64,000 bases of DNA from Agromyces allii (lineage in GTDB: Bacteria > Actinomycetota > Actinomycetes > Actinomycetales > Microbacteriaceae): NCBI RefSeq assembly GCF_009749385.1, contig NZ_WBIN01000001.1, forward strand, positions 434,001-498,000. The letters are read 5' to 3'. Below the pieces are notes generated by a model that did no database searches, was not told where the DNA came from, and saw only the letters and a list, made by a program, of their open reading frames with translations. A program made the translations under genes and the position numbers. Below are positions 56,551 to 64,000 of the stretch, in pieces. Every line of letters begins with the position of its first letter. Positions within the stretch are counted from its first letter, which is position 1.

Positions 56551-57956
56551 GATTCCAAGCTCCAATGTGTGCCGGTCTGGCTGTCTTCGATGGTGATGCC
56601 CGCTGACGAAAGTTCGTCGCGGATGCGGTCTGCGGCTGCGAAGTCCTTCGCTGCACGTGCCGCCTGGCGATCCTCGATGAGTCTGGTCACGAGGGTGTCG
56701 AGGGCGGATGCCGCGGGCGCGGCGTCCGGGCTCCACCTGGCGTCGCGGGGGTCGATGCCGAGCACGCCCGCCATTGCGGCGACCTGCCCGTGCAGCGCCG
56801 CGGCGTCGTGGAGTTCGTCGGCGTCGAGCGCCTGGTTGCCGGCGCGGACGGTGTCGTGCAGCACGGCGATCGCCTGCGGCACGCCGAGGTCGTCGTCCAT
56901 GGCCGCGGCGAACGCGTCGGGGATCACGGGGGCGCCGACGCCCTCGTAGCGGGTGCCGGCGAGGCGTCGCTCGACGCGCTCGAGGAACGTGCGGATGCGA
57001 TCGACGGCCGCCTCGGCCTCGGCGAGCGAGCCGGGCGAGTAGTCGAGCGTCGAGCGGTAGTGCGCGGCTCCGAGGAGATAGCGCACCGCGAGCGGCGAGG
57101 CGAGTTCGAGCAGCTCGGCGGCGAACACGGAGTTGCCGAGCGACTTGGACATCTTCTGTCCGCCCGTGTTCACGAGTCCGTTGTGCACCCAGTACCGGGC
57201 GTAGCCGTGACCGGCCGCCGTGGACTGCGCGAGCTCGTTCTCGTGGTGCGGGAAGCGCAGGTCGAGCCCGCCGCCGTGGATGTCGAACTCGGTGCCGAGG
57301 TAGCGGCTGGCCATGGCGGAGCACTCGATGTGCCAGCCGGGCCGGCCGTCGCCCCACGGGGACGCCCACGACGCGGACTCGGGTTCGTCGGCCTTGCGGC
57401 CCTTCCAGAGGGCGAAGTCGCGGGGGTCGCGCTTGCCGCGCGGGTCGGCGTCGGCGGCAGCCTCCATGTTGTCGCGCGCCTGGCGGGTGAGCTCGCCGTA
57501 TGTGGGCCAGCTCGCGGTGTCGAAGTAGACGTCGCCAGAGGCATCCGGAGCGGCGTAGGCGTGCCCGCGCTCGATGAGCCGGGCGATCAGCTCCTGCATC
57601 TGCTGCACGCTCGCGGTGGCGCGCGGCTCGTACGTCGGGGGCAGGATGCCGAGCGAGGCGTAGGCGGCCTGGAACTCGAGCTCGACGCGGTAGGCGAGCG
57701 CCCACCACTGCTCGCCCGTGGCGGCGTCGAGGATCTTGTCGTCGATGTCGGTGACGTTGCGCACGAAGGCCACGTCGTAGCCCCGGTACGAGAACCAGCG
57801 GCGCAGGATGTCGTAGACGAGCGCGCTGCGGAGGTGCCCGATGTGCGGGCTCGACTGCACGGTCGGTCCGCAGACGTACATGCCCACGTGTCCCTCTTGC
57901 AGGGGCACGAAGTCACGCAGGGCCTGGGCCTTCGAATCGTAGAGTCGCACGGTCAC
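56547..57956 (-). CDS. cysS: cysteinyl-tRNA synthetase
   Basis: A 469-residue class-I synthetase: [19 protein letters not shown] includes the zinc Cys and the HIGH motif, and KMSKSLGN (KMSKS) lies near residue 268. It charges tRNA-Cys. The length and the intact C-terminal DALR region argue against the shorter mycothiol ligase MshC. The GTG start lies 6 nt after a TAGGCT -10. Co-transcribed with rlmB. Confidence 0.95.
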   Translation of the reverse strand: MTVRLYDSKAQALRDFVPLQEGHVGMYVCGPTVQSSPHIGHLRSALVYDILRRWFSYRGYDVAFVRNVTDIDDKILDAATGEQWWALAYRVELEFQAAYASLGILPPTYEPRATASVQQMQELIARLIERGHAYAAPDASGDVYFDTASWPTYGELTRQARDNMEAAADADPRGKRDPRDFALWKGRKADEPESASWASPWGDGRPGWHIECSAMASRYLGTEFDIHGGGLDLRFPHHENELAQSTAAGHGYARYWVHNGLVNTGGQKMSKSLGNSVFAAELLELASPLAVRYLLGAAHYRSTLDYSPGSLAEAEAAVDRIRTFLERVERRLAGTRYEGVGAPVIPDAFAAAMDDDLGVPQAIAVLHDTVRAGNQALDADELHDAAALHGQVAAMAGVLGIDPRDARWSPDAAPAASALDTLVTRLIEDRQAARAAKDFAAADRIRDELSSAGITIEDSQTGTHWSLES

Positions 57957-57962
57957 CCGGCA

Positions 57963-57968
57963 AGCCTA
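57963..57968 (-). promoter_or_regulatory. -10 box, leaderless start of cysS
   Basis: TAGGCT on the minus strand ends 6 nt before GTG 57956. Confidence 0.6.
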
Positions 57969-58003
57969 CCGGCGCACGGCTGAACGCCCGGTCGGCGCGA
58001 CGA

Positions 58004-59206
58004 TCAGGGCGCTGAGAGCAGCGCGGTGGCGAGCGCCGAGACCCCCTCGCCGCGGCCGGTGAAGCCGAGGCCGTCGGTCGTGGTCGCCGCGACCGAGACG
58101 GGTGCGCCGAGCACCCGGGAGAGCAGCGCCTCGGCCTCCGCACGGCGGGGCGAGAGCTTCGGGCGGTTGCCGACGACCTGCACCGACACGTTCACGATGC
58201 GGAATCCGGATGCCTCGACGAGTCGCCGCGTCTCGGCGAGGAACACCTCGCCGTGGGCGGCGGCGAATCGCGGGTCGGCCGTGCCGAAGATCGCGCCGAC
58301 GTCGCCGAGGCCGGCGGCCGCGAGCAGCGCGTCGCAGATCGCGTGCGCGGCGGCGTCGCCGTCGGAGTGGCCCGAGAGCCCGCGCTCCCCCGGCCATTCG
58401 AGGCCCGCGAGCCAGAGCGGGGTGGCCGGATCGTCGGCGAACGCGTGCACGTCGACGCCCGTTCCGACCCGGATGCCGGGTGCGACCGCCGGCCGAGGAG
58501 ACGAGCCCTCGGCCTCGTCGCGCAGGTGCTGCTCCGCGCGTCGCAGGTCTTCGGGCACCGTGATCTTGAACGCCCGGGCGTCGCCAGGCACGAGGTCGAC
58601 CGTGATGCCGGCCGCCGCCGCGATCGCGGCGTCGTCGGTGTACTCGTACGACGGGTCGGCGGCGGCGAACGCGTCGTCGAGATCTTCGCGTGGGAAGCCC
58701 TGCGGGGTCTGCACCGCCGAGAGCACCGACCGGTCGACCGTCGCGACGACGTGGCCGCCCTCGATGCGCTTGATCGTGTCGACGACCGGAAGACCCGGCA
58801 CGATGCCGTGCCCGCGCGATCGCACGGCCGCGACGACCTCGTCGAAGACGAGCGACGGCGTGAGCGGGCGGGCCGCGTCGTGCACGAGCACGGTGTCGAC
58901 GAGGCGCGGCAGTGCGGCGAGTCCGGCCTCGACCGACTCCTGGCGCGAGGCGCCGCCCGGCACCACGTCGAGCGGGGCGGATGCCGCGGCCGCGACATCC
59001 GCGAACCGTTCACGCACCTCGGCGACCCGGTCGGCGGGGGCGACGACGACGACGTGCGGCGTCTCGCGCATGCCGAGCACGGCATCGAGCGCGATGCCGA
59101 GGATGGACGAACCGCCCAGTGGAACGAAGGCCTTCGGCTCGGCGTGGCCGAGACGCGTGCCGCTGCCCGCGGCGACCAGGATGACGGCGACGGTCGACGA
59201 ACTCAT
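58004..59206 (-). CDS. ispDF: bifunctional IspD-IspF isoprenoid enzyme
   Basis: A 400-residue fusion. Residues 1-235 are IspD ([36 protein letters not shown]), which makes CDP-methylerythritol. Residues 245-400 are IspF ([40 protein letters not shown]), which makes MEcPP; D and H zinc ligands are in GVDVHAF. The intermediate IspE step is encoded elsewhere. Leaderless start. Confidence 0.96.
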   Translation of the reverse strand: MSSSTVAVILVAAGSGTRLGHAEPKAFVPLGGSSILGIALDAVLGMRETPHVVVVAPADRVAEVRERFADVAAAASAPLDVVPGGASRQESVEAGLAALPRLVDTVLVHDAARPLTPSLVFDEVVAAVRSRGHGIVPGLPVVDTIKRIEGGHVVATVDRSVLSAVQTPQGFPREDLDDAFAAADPSYEYTDDAAIAAAAGITVDLVPGDARAFKITVPEDLRRAEQHLRDEAEGSSPRPAVAPGIRVGTGVDVHAFADDPATPLWLAGLEWPGERGLSGHSDGDAAAHAICDALLAAAGLGDVGAIFGTADPRFAAAHGEVFLAETRRLVEASGFRIVNVSVQVVGNRPKLSPRRAEAEALLSRVLGAPVSVAATTTDGLGFTGRGEGVSALATALLSAP

Positions 59207-59212
59207 GCTCCG

Positions 59213-59218
59213 AGCCTA
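59213..59218 (-). promoter_or_regulatory. -10 box, leaderless start of ispDF
   Basis: TAGGCT on the minus strand ends 6 nt before ATG 59206. Confidence 0.6.
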
Positions 59219-59254
59219 GCCAGCATCGAACGGTGCGAGCGCGTCAGGGCAGCA

Positions 59255-59292
59255 CAACGGCACCGCGCCCCGGATGGGTCGCGGTGCCGTTG
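59255..59292 (-). terminator. carD terminator
   Basis: A 13-bp stem (CAACGGCACCGCG and complement) with a 12-nt loop, 7 nt past the carD stop. Confidence 0.7.
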
Positions 59293-59298
59293 GAGACG

Positions 59299-59781
59299 CT
59301 AGGAGGCGAGGACCTCGTCGAGGACCGTCGATGCGGCCTCCTCGTCGGTCTTCTCTGCGAGCGCGAGTTCGGAGATGAGGATCTGCCGCGCCTTGGCGAG
59401 CATGCGCTTCTCACCCGCGGACAGGCCGCGGTCCTGGTCGCGGCGCCACAGGTCGCGCACCACTTCGGAGACCTTGATCACGTCGCCGGAGGCGAGCTTC
59501 TCGAGGTTCGCCTTGTAGCGGCGGGACCAGTTGGTGGGCTCCTCGGTGAACGGGGCGCGAAGCACCTCGAACACCTTGTCGAGGCCGTCCTTGCCGATGA
59601 CATCGCGAACGCCGACGAGATCGACATTCTCTGCGGGAACCTCGATCACGAGGTCTCCCTGCGTGACGTTCAGCTTCAGGTATTTCTTGGTCTCGCCCTT
59701 GATGACGCGGTCTTTGACTTCGATGATCGTCGCGGCTCCGTGATGCGGGTACACGACGGTTTCGCCAACCTCAAAAAGCAT
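59299..59781 (-). CDS. carD: CarD-family RNA polymerase-binding regulator
   Basis: A 160-residue CarD. The N-terminal RNAP-interaction Tudor-like domain ([19 protein letters not shown], about 1-60) is followed by the DNA-binding helical domain with [17 protein letters not shown], including the Trp that wedges into the upstream edge of the bubble. It stabilises open complexes, mainly at rRNA promoters. The start is after GGAAGGA; TATCCT -10 at 59808-59813. Confidence 0.95.
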   Translation of the reverse strand: MLFEVGETVVYPHHGAATIIEVKDRVIKGETKKYLKLNVTQGDLVIEVPAENVDLVGVRDVIGKDGLDKVFEVLRAPFTEEPTNWSRRYKANLEKLASGDVIKVSEVVRDLWRRDQDRGLSAGEKRMLAKARQILISELALAEKTDEEAASTVLDEVLAS

Positions 59782-59939
59782 GAATGTATGTCCTTCCGGC
59801 AACTTTCAGGATATCACACTCGTGTTCGTGCTAAGGTTCCGCCGCTCGCTCGCAGGCCCGCGCGCGCCGTTGCGCTACACTCGGATTCGATTCCCGTGCG
59901 CGTTTCAGACGGTCGCGCACGCCTGTACTTGGAGGTTCT

Positions 59940-60389
59940 GTGAAGGCGCGTCTCGCGGCATCCGCTGTTCTGGCCCTGGGTCTCGCCATCGGCGCGACCG
60001 GCTGCTCGATGGTCACCTACCAGGCGACGACCGAGCACTACGACGCGAGCGACGGCGTCTCGATCACCGTCGGCGAGCTCGACCTGCGCAACATCCTCGT
60101 GGTGAGCGAAGACGGCGTCGACGGCAACCTCGTCATGACCGTGATCAACCCCGGCGACGACGACAAGACCCTCAAGATCGAGGCCGGCTCGGCCACGCAG
60201 GAGCTCGAGGTCGAGGCGCACTCGACCGTCGTGCTCGGCGGCGAGGAGACCGAGCCGCTGCTGCTCGAGGGCATCGACGCCGAGGTCGGCGGCCTGACCC
60301 CGATCTTCTTCCAGTACGCGAGCGTCGAGGGCATCGAGAAGAAGGTCCCCGTGCTCGACGACCGCCTCTACGAGGGCCTCGCCCCGTAG
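59940..60389 (+). CDS. small lipoprotein
   Basis: A 149-residue lipoprotein: signal peptide (1-21) with lipobox GATGC and a beta-rich domain. ITVGELDLRNILVVSEDG and LVMTVINPGDDDKTL resemble the DUF461-like/copper-chaperone-fold lipoproteins found near carD in actinobacteria. No metal motif (Met/His) is obvious. The GTG start is preceded by GGAGG; TACACT -10 lies about 60 nt upstream. Divergent from carD. Confidence 0.8.
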   Translation: MKARLAASAVLALGLAIGATGCSMVTYQATTEHYDASDGVSITVGELDLRNILVVSEDGVDGNLVMTVINPGDDDKTLKIEAGSATQELEVEAHSTVVLGGEETEPLLLEGIDAEVGGLTPIFFQYASVEGIEKKVPVLDDRLYEGLAP

Positions 60390-60420
60390 GCATCCGGGCT
60401 TCGCGCCCGTCAGACGCACA

Positions 60421-60454
60421 CGAAACGGCTCCCGCCTCGGCGGGAGCCGTTTCG
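60421..60454. terminator. bidirectional terminator between lipoprotein and response regulator
   Basis: Perfect 16-bp stem (CGAAACGGCTCCCGCC and complement), 2-nt loop, T-rich on one side; shared by convergent genes. Confidence 0.85.
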
Positions 60455-60483
60455 CATGGGCCCGGGCTCCCGGAGCCCGCCGT

Positions 60484-61164
60484 TCACGCCTCGAAGCGGT
60501 AGCCGAGCCCGCGCACGGTCACGAGCTGCACCGGTTCCGACGGCTGCTTCTCGATCTTCGAGCGGATGCGCTTGATGTGCACGTCGAGGGTCTTCGTGTC
60601 TCCGAAGTAGTCGGAGCCCCAGACCCGGTCGATGAGCTGACCGCGGGTCAGCACGCGTCCGGGGTTGCGCATGAGCAGCTCGAGCAGCTCGAATTCCTTG
60701 AGCGGCATGGGCACGGGCTCGCCCTCGACCTCGACCGTGTGCCGATCGACGTCCATGCGCACGCGCCCGCCCTCGATGAGCGACTCGTCGAAGTCGTCGG
60801 CGTCGATGCGCCGGCGGAGCACCGCACGGATGCGCGCCAGCAGCTCGCGCGTCGAGTACGGCTTCGTGACGTAGTCGTCGGCGCCGAGCTCCAGCCCGAC
60901 CACGATGTCGATCTCGGAGTCCTTCGCCGTGAGCATGATGATCGGCACGTTCGAGCGCGCCCGGATCTCGCGGCAGACCTCGGTTCCGGGGAGCCCGGGC
61001 AGCATGAGGTCGAGCAGCAGCAGGTCGGCACCCCCTCGGTCGAACGCCGCGATCGCCGACGGGCCGTCGGCGGCGACCTCGATCTCGTACCCCTCGCGTT
61101 CCAGAAGGAAGCTCAGCGGGTCGCTCAGCGCGATCTCGTCCTCGACGAGCAGGATGCGGGTCAC
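60484..61164 (-). CDS. OmpR-family response regulator, RegX3-like
   Basis: A 226-residue regulator: acidic pocket VEDE, phospho-acceptor Asp in LLLDLMLPG, Lys in VTKPYSTREL, and winged helix ending VTVRGLGYRFEA. The SenX3-like kinase is encoded 55 nt upstream and phoU is divergent beyond it, which matches the phosphate-responsive SenX3-RegX3 system. It probably binds the repeated GTTCA boxes at 62497-62540. Confidence 0.88.
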   Translation of the reverse strand: MTRILLVEDEIALSDPLSFLLEREGYEIEVAADGPSAIAAFDRGGADLLLLDLMLPGLPGTEVCREIRARSNVPIIMLTAKDSEIDIVVGLELGADDYVTKPYSTRELLARIRAVLRRRIDADDFDESLIEGGRVRMDVDRHTVEVEGEPVPMPLKEFELLELLMRNPGRVLTRGQLIDRVWGSDYFGDTKTLDVHIKRIRSKIEKQPSEPVQLVTVRGLGYRFEA

Positions 61165-61219
61165 AGGGTGTCTCCTCGGTCAGGAACGGCGCCGTGCGCC
61201 GCCCCGGTGGTGATGTCGG

Positions 61220-62434
61220 TCATGGGACGGGGTGCGCCGAGCGCGCGGAACGCGGCGCGGCGGTGGGTTCGGACGAGGCGCGCCCGCCCGCGGCATCCGT
61301 CACCGGGGTCGGCTGCTCCGCGAGCGGGAGCCTGATCGTGAAGGTCGAACCGCGCTCGGGCGTGGACCAGACCCGGACGTCGCCGCCGTGGTTCTGCACG
61401 GTGTGCTTGACGATGCTGAGGCCCAGCCCCGAGCCCCCCGTGTTGCGCGAACGCGCCTGGTCGACCCGGAAGAAGCGTTCGAACACGCGGTCGAGATCGT
61501 CGCGCTGGATGCCGATGCCCTGATCGGTGACCGAGATCTCGACCGTGTCGCCGGTGACCTTGACGCCCACGCCGACGCGACCGCCCTCGCTCGAGTACGC
61601 GATCGCGTTCGACAGCAGGTTGTGCACGGCCACCACGAGCAGCGACCGATCGCCGTAGACCACGGCCGAACGTGACGCCCGCACCGCGATGGCGACCTTC
61701 TTCGCCGTCGCGACGATGCGGTTCTGATCGACCGCGTCGGCGACGACGTCGTCGAGCCGCACGAGCACATCGGGCCGCAGCGCATCGCGCGCCTGGAGCC
61801 GCGAGAGCTCGATGACCTCGCTGGTGATGTGCGCGAGGCGCGCAGCCTCGGTCGAGAGACGGCCCGCGAACCGTCGCACCTGATCGGGTTCGTCGGCGGC
61901 CTGGTCGAGTGCCTCGGCGAGCAGGCTGACCGACGCGATCGGCGTCTTCAGCTCGTGCGAGATGTTCGCGACGAAGTCGCGCCGCACGTCGTCGAGCCGG
62001 TGCGACTCGGTGCGGTCGTCGGCCAGGAGCAGCACGAACCGCGTTCCGAGCCGGGCCACGAGCACGCGCAGCCGCATGGTCGACTCCCCGTACGGACCGC
62101 GCGCGAGCGTGAACTCGTCGGCCACGGTCTCGCCCGATCGGCGAACGGATGCCGCGAGCTCGAGCAGTTCGGAATGCACGAGGGCACCGCCGCGCACGAG
62201 TCCCAGCGCGAGCGCACCGGGCGACGCCTGGAGCACGTTGTTCGAGGGATCCAGCACGATGCCGGCGGACTCGAGCACGTCGAGCACCTGCTCGACCCCG
62301 TCGGGGATCGTGGGTGCGATGACCTGCGCAGCACGAGCGCCGCGGCGCTCGGCCATGTGCAGCAGGAGAAGGAAGCCGGCCCCGAGGAACGCGCCGAGGG
62401 CGAGCGCGCCGAGGACCAGCCAGATGGAGTCCAT
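61220..62434 (-). CDS. sensor histidine kinase, SenX3-like
   Basis: A 404-residue kinase with one N-terminal helix (about 5-26), a PAS-like domain (about 45-140), DHp with the phospho-His in VANISHELKTPIAS (near 160) and an ATPase domain with NLLSNAIAYS, DQGIGI and GGSGLGLSIV. The lack of an extracytoplasmic domain is typical of SenX3/PhoR kinases that sense phosphate through PstB-PhoU. The start at 62434 is leaderless (-10 TACGCT). Confidence 0.9.
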   Translation of the reverse strand: MDSIWLVLGALALGAFLGAGFLLLLHMAERRGARAAQVIAPTIPDGVEQVLDVLESAGIVLDPSNNVLQASPGALALGLVRGGALVHSELLELAASVRRSGETVADEFTLARGPYGESTMRLRVLVARLGTRFVLLLADDRTESHRLDDVRRDFVANISHELKTPIASVSLLAEALDQAADEPDQVRRFAGRLSTEAARLAHITSEVIELSRLQARDALRPDVLVRLDDVVADAVDQNRIVATAKKVAIAVRASRSAVVYGDRSLLVVAVHNLLSNAIAYSSEGGRVGVGVKVTGDTVEISVTDQGIGIQRDDLDRVFERFFRVDQARSRNTGGSGLGLSIVKHTVQNHGGDVRVWSTPERGSTFTIRLPLAEQPTPVTDAAGGRASSEPTAAPRSARSAHPVP

Positions 62435-62441
62435 ACTCTGT

Positions 62442-62447
62442 AGCGTA
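62442..62447 (-). promoter_or_regulatory. -10 box, leaderless start of the SenX3-like gene
   Basis: TACGCT on the minus strand ends 7 nt before ATG 62434. Confidence 0.6.
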
Positions 62448-62496
62448 ACCACACCTCGGAGCCCCGATCCGCGAAAAGCCGGCCCCCGCGACGGTA

Positions 62497-62540
62497 GGTT
62501 AACGAGTGTTCAGGTCTACGGCACCCGGCGTTCACCTTCT
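62497..62540. promoter_or_regulatory. PHO-box-like direct repeats
   Basis: Four 11-nt units begin GGTTAAC, GTTCAGG, CGGCACC and GTTCACC at 62497, 62508, 62519 and 62530. The 11-nt period and the GTTCACC core match PhoP/RegX3 boxes of actinobacteria. The block lies between senX3-like and phoU. Confidence 0.6.
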
Positions 62541-62626
62541 CGGGCGACGATGTGCTGGTCCGGTGCGACCTCCGGTCCGATCCCGCGTGCGCGCTGCGCG
62601 CGCACCCGAAAGAGGATGTTTCGTTT

Positions 62627-63289
62627 ATGCGTGAGGTGTTCCAGCAGGAGCTTCAGGAAGTCCAGGAGCGACTCGTCGAGATCGCAGAGCTCGTCGCCAC
62701 GTCGATCGACAAGGCGACGCGGGCGTTCAACGAGTCCGACGTGAGTCTGGCCGAGGAGGTGATCGCCGACGACCACCGCATCGACCAGGCCGCGCAGGAG
62801 CTCGACGAGCTCGCCATCACGATCCTCGCCCGCCAGTCGCCGGTCGCCCGCGACCTGCGCACGGTCGTGAGCGCGCTGCGCATCAGCGCCTCGCTCGAGC
62901 GCATGGGCGACATGTCGACCCACATCGCCCAGCTCGCGCGGTACCGCTTCCCCGACAAGGTCGTGCCCAAGCGCCTGCGCAGCACGTTCTTCGAGATGGG
63001 CGCGCTCGACGTCGAGATCGCGCAGAAGCTCACCCAGCTGCTGCGCACCGAAGACGTCAAGCTCGCCGAGGAGATCCGCAACGAGGACGACAAGGTCGAC
63101 GACCTGCACCTCTCGGTCTTCGACACCGTGCTCGGCGAGAAGTGGAAGGGCGAGGCGGCCGACACGGTCGACGCGACCCTCGCGAGCCGCTACCACGAGC
63201 GCTTCGCCGACCACGCGGTCTCGATCGCGAAGAAGGTCCAGTACCTCGTGACGGGCGACTGGGATCCCGACATCAGCGCGGGCCTCTAG
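62627..63289 (+). CDS. phoU: phosphate signalling protein PhoU
   Basis: A 220-residue protein of two three-helix bundles. Family motifs are MREVFQQELQEVQERLVEIA and LARQSPVARDLRTVVSALRIS in repeat 1, with RNEDDKVDDLHLSVF and HERFADHAVSIAKKVQYLVTG in repeat 2, including the E/DxxxD metal sites. PhoU links the Pst transporter to the SenX3/PhoR kinase and represses signalling when phosphate is ample. AAAGAGG precedes the ATG. Confidence 0.95.
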   Translation: MREVFQQELQEVQERLVEIAELVATSIDKATRAFNESDVSLAEEVIADDHRIDQAAQELDELAITILARQSPVARDLRTVVSALRISASLERMGDMSTHIAQLARYRFPDKVVPKRLRSTFFEMGALDVEIAQKLTQLLRTEDVKLAEEIRNEDDKVDDLHLSVFDTVLGEKWKGEAADTVDATLASRYHERFADHAVSIAKKVQYLVTGDWDPDISAGL

Positions 63290-63308
63290 CAGGCGCGAGC
63301 ACGCATGA

Positions 63309-63340
63309 CGAAGGGCCGGGGATTCCTCCCCGGCCCTTCG
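63309..63340. terminator. terminator after phoU
   Basis: Perfect 14-bp stem (CGAAGGGCCGGGGA and complement), loop TTCC. Confidence 0.85.
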
Positions 63341-63343
63341 GTC

Positions 63344-63384
63344 GTCTCGGGCGGCGGCGTGCGTTCGGCGCCGCCGCCCGAGAC
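63344..63384. terminator. second terminator, at the gpmA end
   Basis: A 16-bp stem (GTCTCGGGCGGCGGCG and complement) with a 9-nt loop directly at the gpmA stop. Together with the preceding hairpin it insulates the convergent phoU and gpmA genes. Confidence 0.75.
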
Positions 63385-63387
63385 CGA

Positions 63388-64000
63388 CTACTTCTTGCCC
63401 TGCGCGGCGACCGCTGCGGCGCCGGCTGCGGCGGCCTCGGGGTCGAGGTAACGGCCGGGAGCGAGCGGCGTGAAGTCGTCGCCGAGCTCGTAGACCAGCG
63501 GGATGCCGGTGGGGATGTTCAGCTCGGCGATGTCGTCGTCGCTGATGCCGTCGAGGTGCTTGACCAGCGCGCGCAGCGAGTTGCCGTGGGCCGTGACGAG
63601 CACGGTCTTGCCCGCGGCCAGGTCGGGCACGATGCCGTCGTGCCAGTAGGGCAGCATGCGGTCGATGACGTCTTTCAGGCACTCGGTGCGGGGCAGCTCG
63701 TCGTCGGCGAGGCCGGCGTAGCGGGCGTCGCCCACCTGCGAGTACTCGGCGTCGTCCGCGAGCACGGGCGGGGGCACGTCGAACGAACGGCGCCAGAGCT
63801 GGAACTGCTCGGGGCCGTACTTCTCGAGCGTCTCGGCCTTGTCGAGGCCCTGCAGGGCGCCGTAGTGGCGCTCGTTGAGCCGCCAGGTGCGACGCACGTC
63901 GATCCAGGCGCGATCGGCGACGTCGAGCGCGATGTTCGCGGTCTGGATGGCGCGGGTCAGCACCGAGGTGTGCAGCACGTCGGGCAGCAGGCCCGACTCG
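63388..64000 (-). CDS. gpmA: 2,3-bisphosphoglycerate-dependent phosphoglycerate mutase, 5' end missing
   Basis: The C-terminal 203 residues or so of GpmA; the gene runs off the window end. [33 protein letters not shown] (the Glu of the acid/base site) and [14 protein letters not shown] (second catalytic His) are clear. It interconverts 3- and 2-phosphoglycerate in glycolysis. The RHGxSxWN motif with the first catalytic His is outside the window. The Ala/Gly-rich tail ends in QGKK. Confidence 0.93.
   Translation of the reverse strand, partial: ESGLLPDVLHTSVLTRAIQTANIALDVADRAWIDVRRTWRLNERHYGALQGLDKAETLEKYGPEQFQLWRRSFDVPPPVLADDAEYSQVGDARYAGLADDELPRTECLKDVIDRMLPYWHDGIVPDLAAGKTVLVTAHGNSLRALVKHLDGISDDDIAELNIPTGIPLVYELGDDFTPLAPGRYLDPEAAAAGAAAVAAQGKK

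Noticed and set aside
56547..57956. Mycothiol ligase MshC instead of CysS
   Set aside because: The length, C-terminal region and operon with rlmB and ispDF fit CysS.

Overview
The window is one continuous stretch of a high-GC actinobacterial chromosome. The gene content and order (IspDF fusion, CarD, CysS and RlmB together; SenX3/RegX3-type kinase and regulator beside PhoU; an XPB helicase pair; DUF3027, DUF2530 and DUF3263 proteins; GroEL with CIRCE but no groES beside it) point to the family Microbacteriaceae, with Agromyces or a close relative as the best guess. The genus is inference. I see no prophage, IS element, rRNA operon or CRISPR array. Three tRNA genes are present: Ala-CGC, Arg-CCT and Thr-TGT.

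Layout. 0-10.4 kb: an AlaX-like tRNA editing protein, a KhtTU-like K+/H+ antiporter pair, a flavin monooxygenase-like enzyme, an F420-type NADP oxidoreductase, an M20 peptidase, two MFS transporters and an AlkD-like repair protein. 10.4-14.7 kb: tRNA-Ala, then galU and its operon, 5-FCL, FmdB and MscL. 14.7-19.6 kb: a 1258-residue SF1 helicase/REase-like protein with most catalytic motifs altered, divergent from a rhodanese plus CsoR/CstR-family repressor with a CsoR-type operator. 19.6-26.8 kb: alanine dehydrogenase with a divergent Lrp regulator, an ATP-dependent DNA ligase, membrane proteins, tRNA-Arg, a frameshifted membrane gene and a lactonase. 26.7-30.0 kb: two secreted cell-wall hydrolases (CHAP and NlpC/P60), an HNH protein and a gene-poor gap with RNA-like features. 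30-37.5 kb: DtxR regulator, SerC, DUF2530/DUF3027, a cold-shock protein and the XPB helicase with its partner.

37.5-43.6 kb: a minus-strand operon (FAD oxidoreductase, FolP2-like, RibD-C), a two-component system and an orphan WXG100 protein. 43.6-49.3 kb: lipoproteins, GroEL with two CIRCE elements, CspA, LytR_C and DUF3263. 49.3-55.5 kb: MsrB, nitroreductase, DMT transporter, tRNA-Thr, a DsbA-like protein, an orphan sugar ABC ATPase and DUF4032. 55.5-64 kb: rlmB, cysS, ispDF, carD, a lipoprotein, RegX3/SenX3-like pair, phoU behind an 11-nt-periodic PHO-box-like repeat, and a partial gpmA.

Two window-wide properties stand out. First, many genes start 6 to 8 nt after a TANNNT -10 box, which implies leaderless mRNAs. 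Second, the 9-mer GGATGCCGC (or its complement) occurs about fifty times by eye, against roughly two expected from base composition. Starts were chosen from ribosome binding sites, -10 spacing and family lengths. All functional calls rest on motifs I can read and on family knowledge; no search was run.
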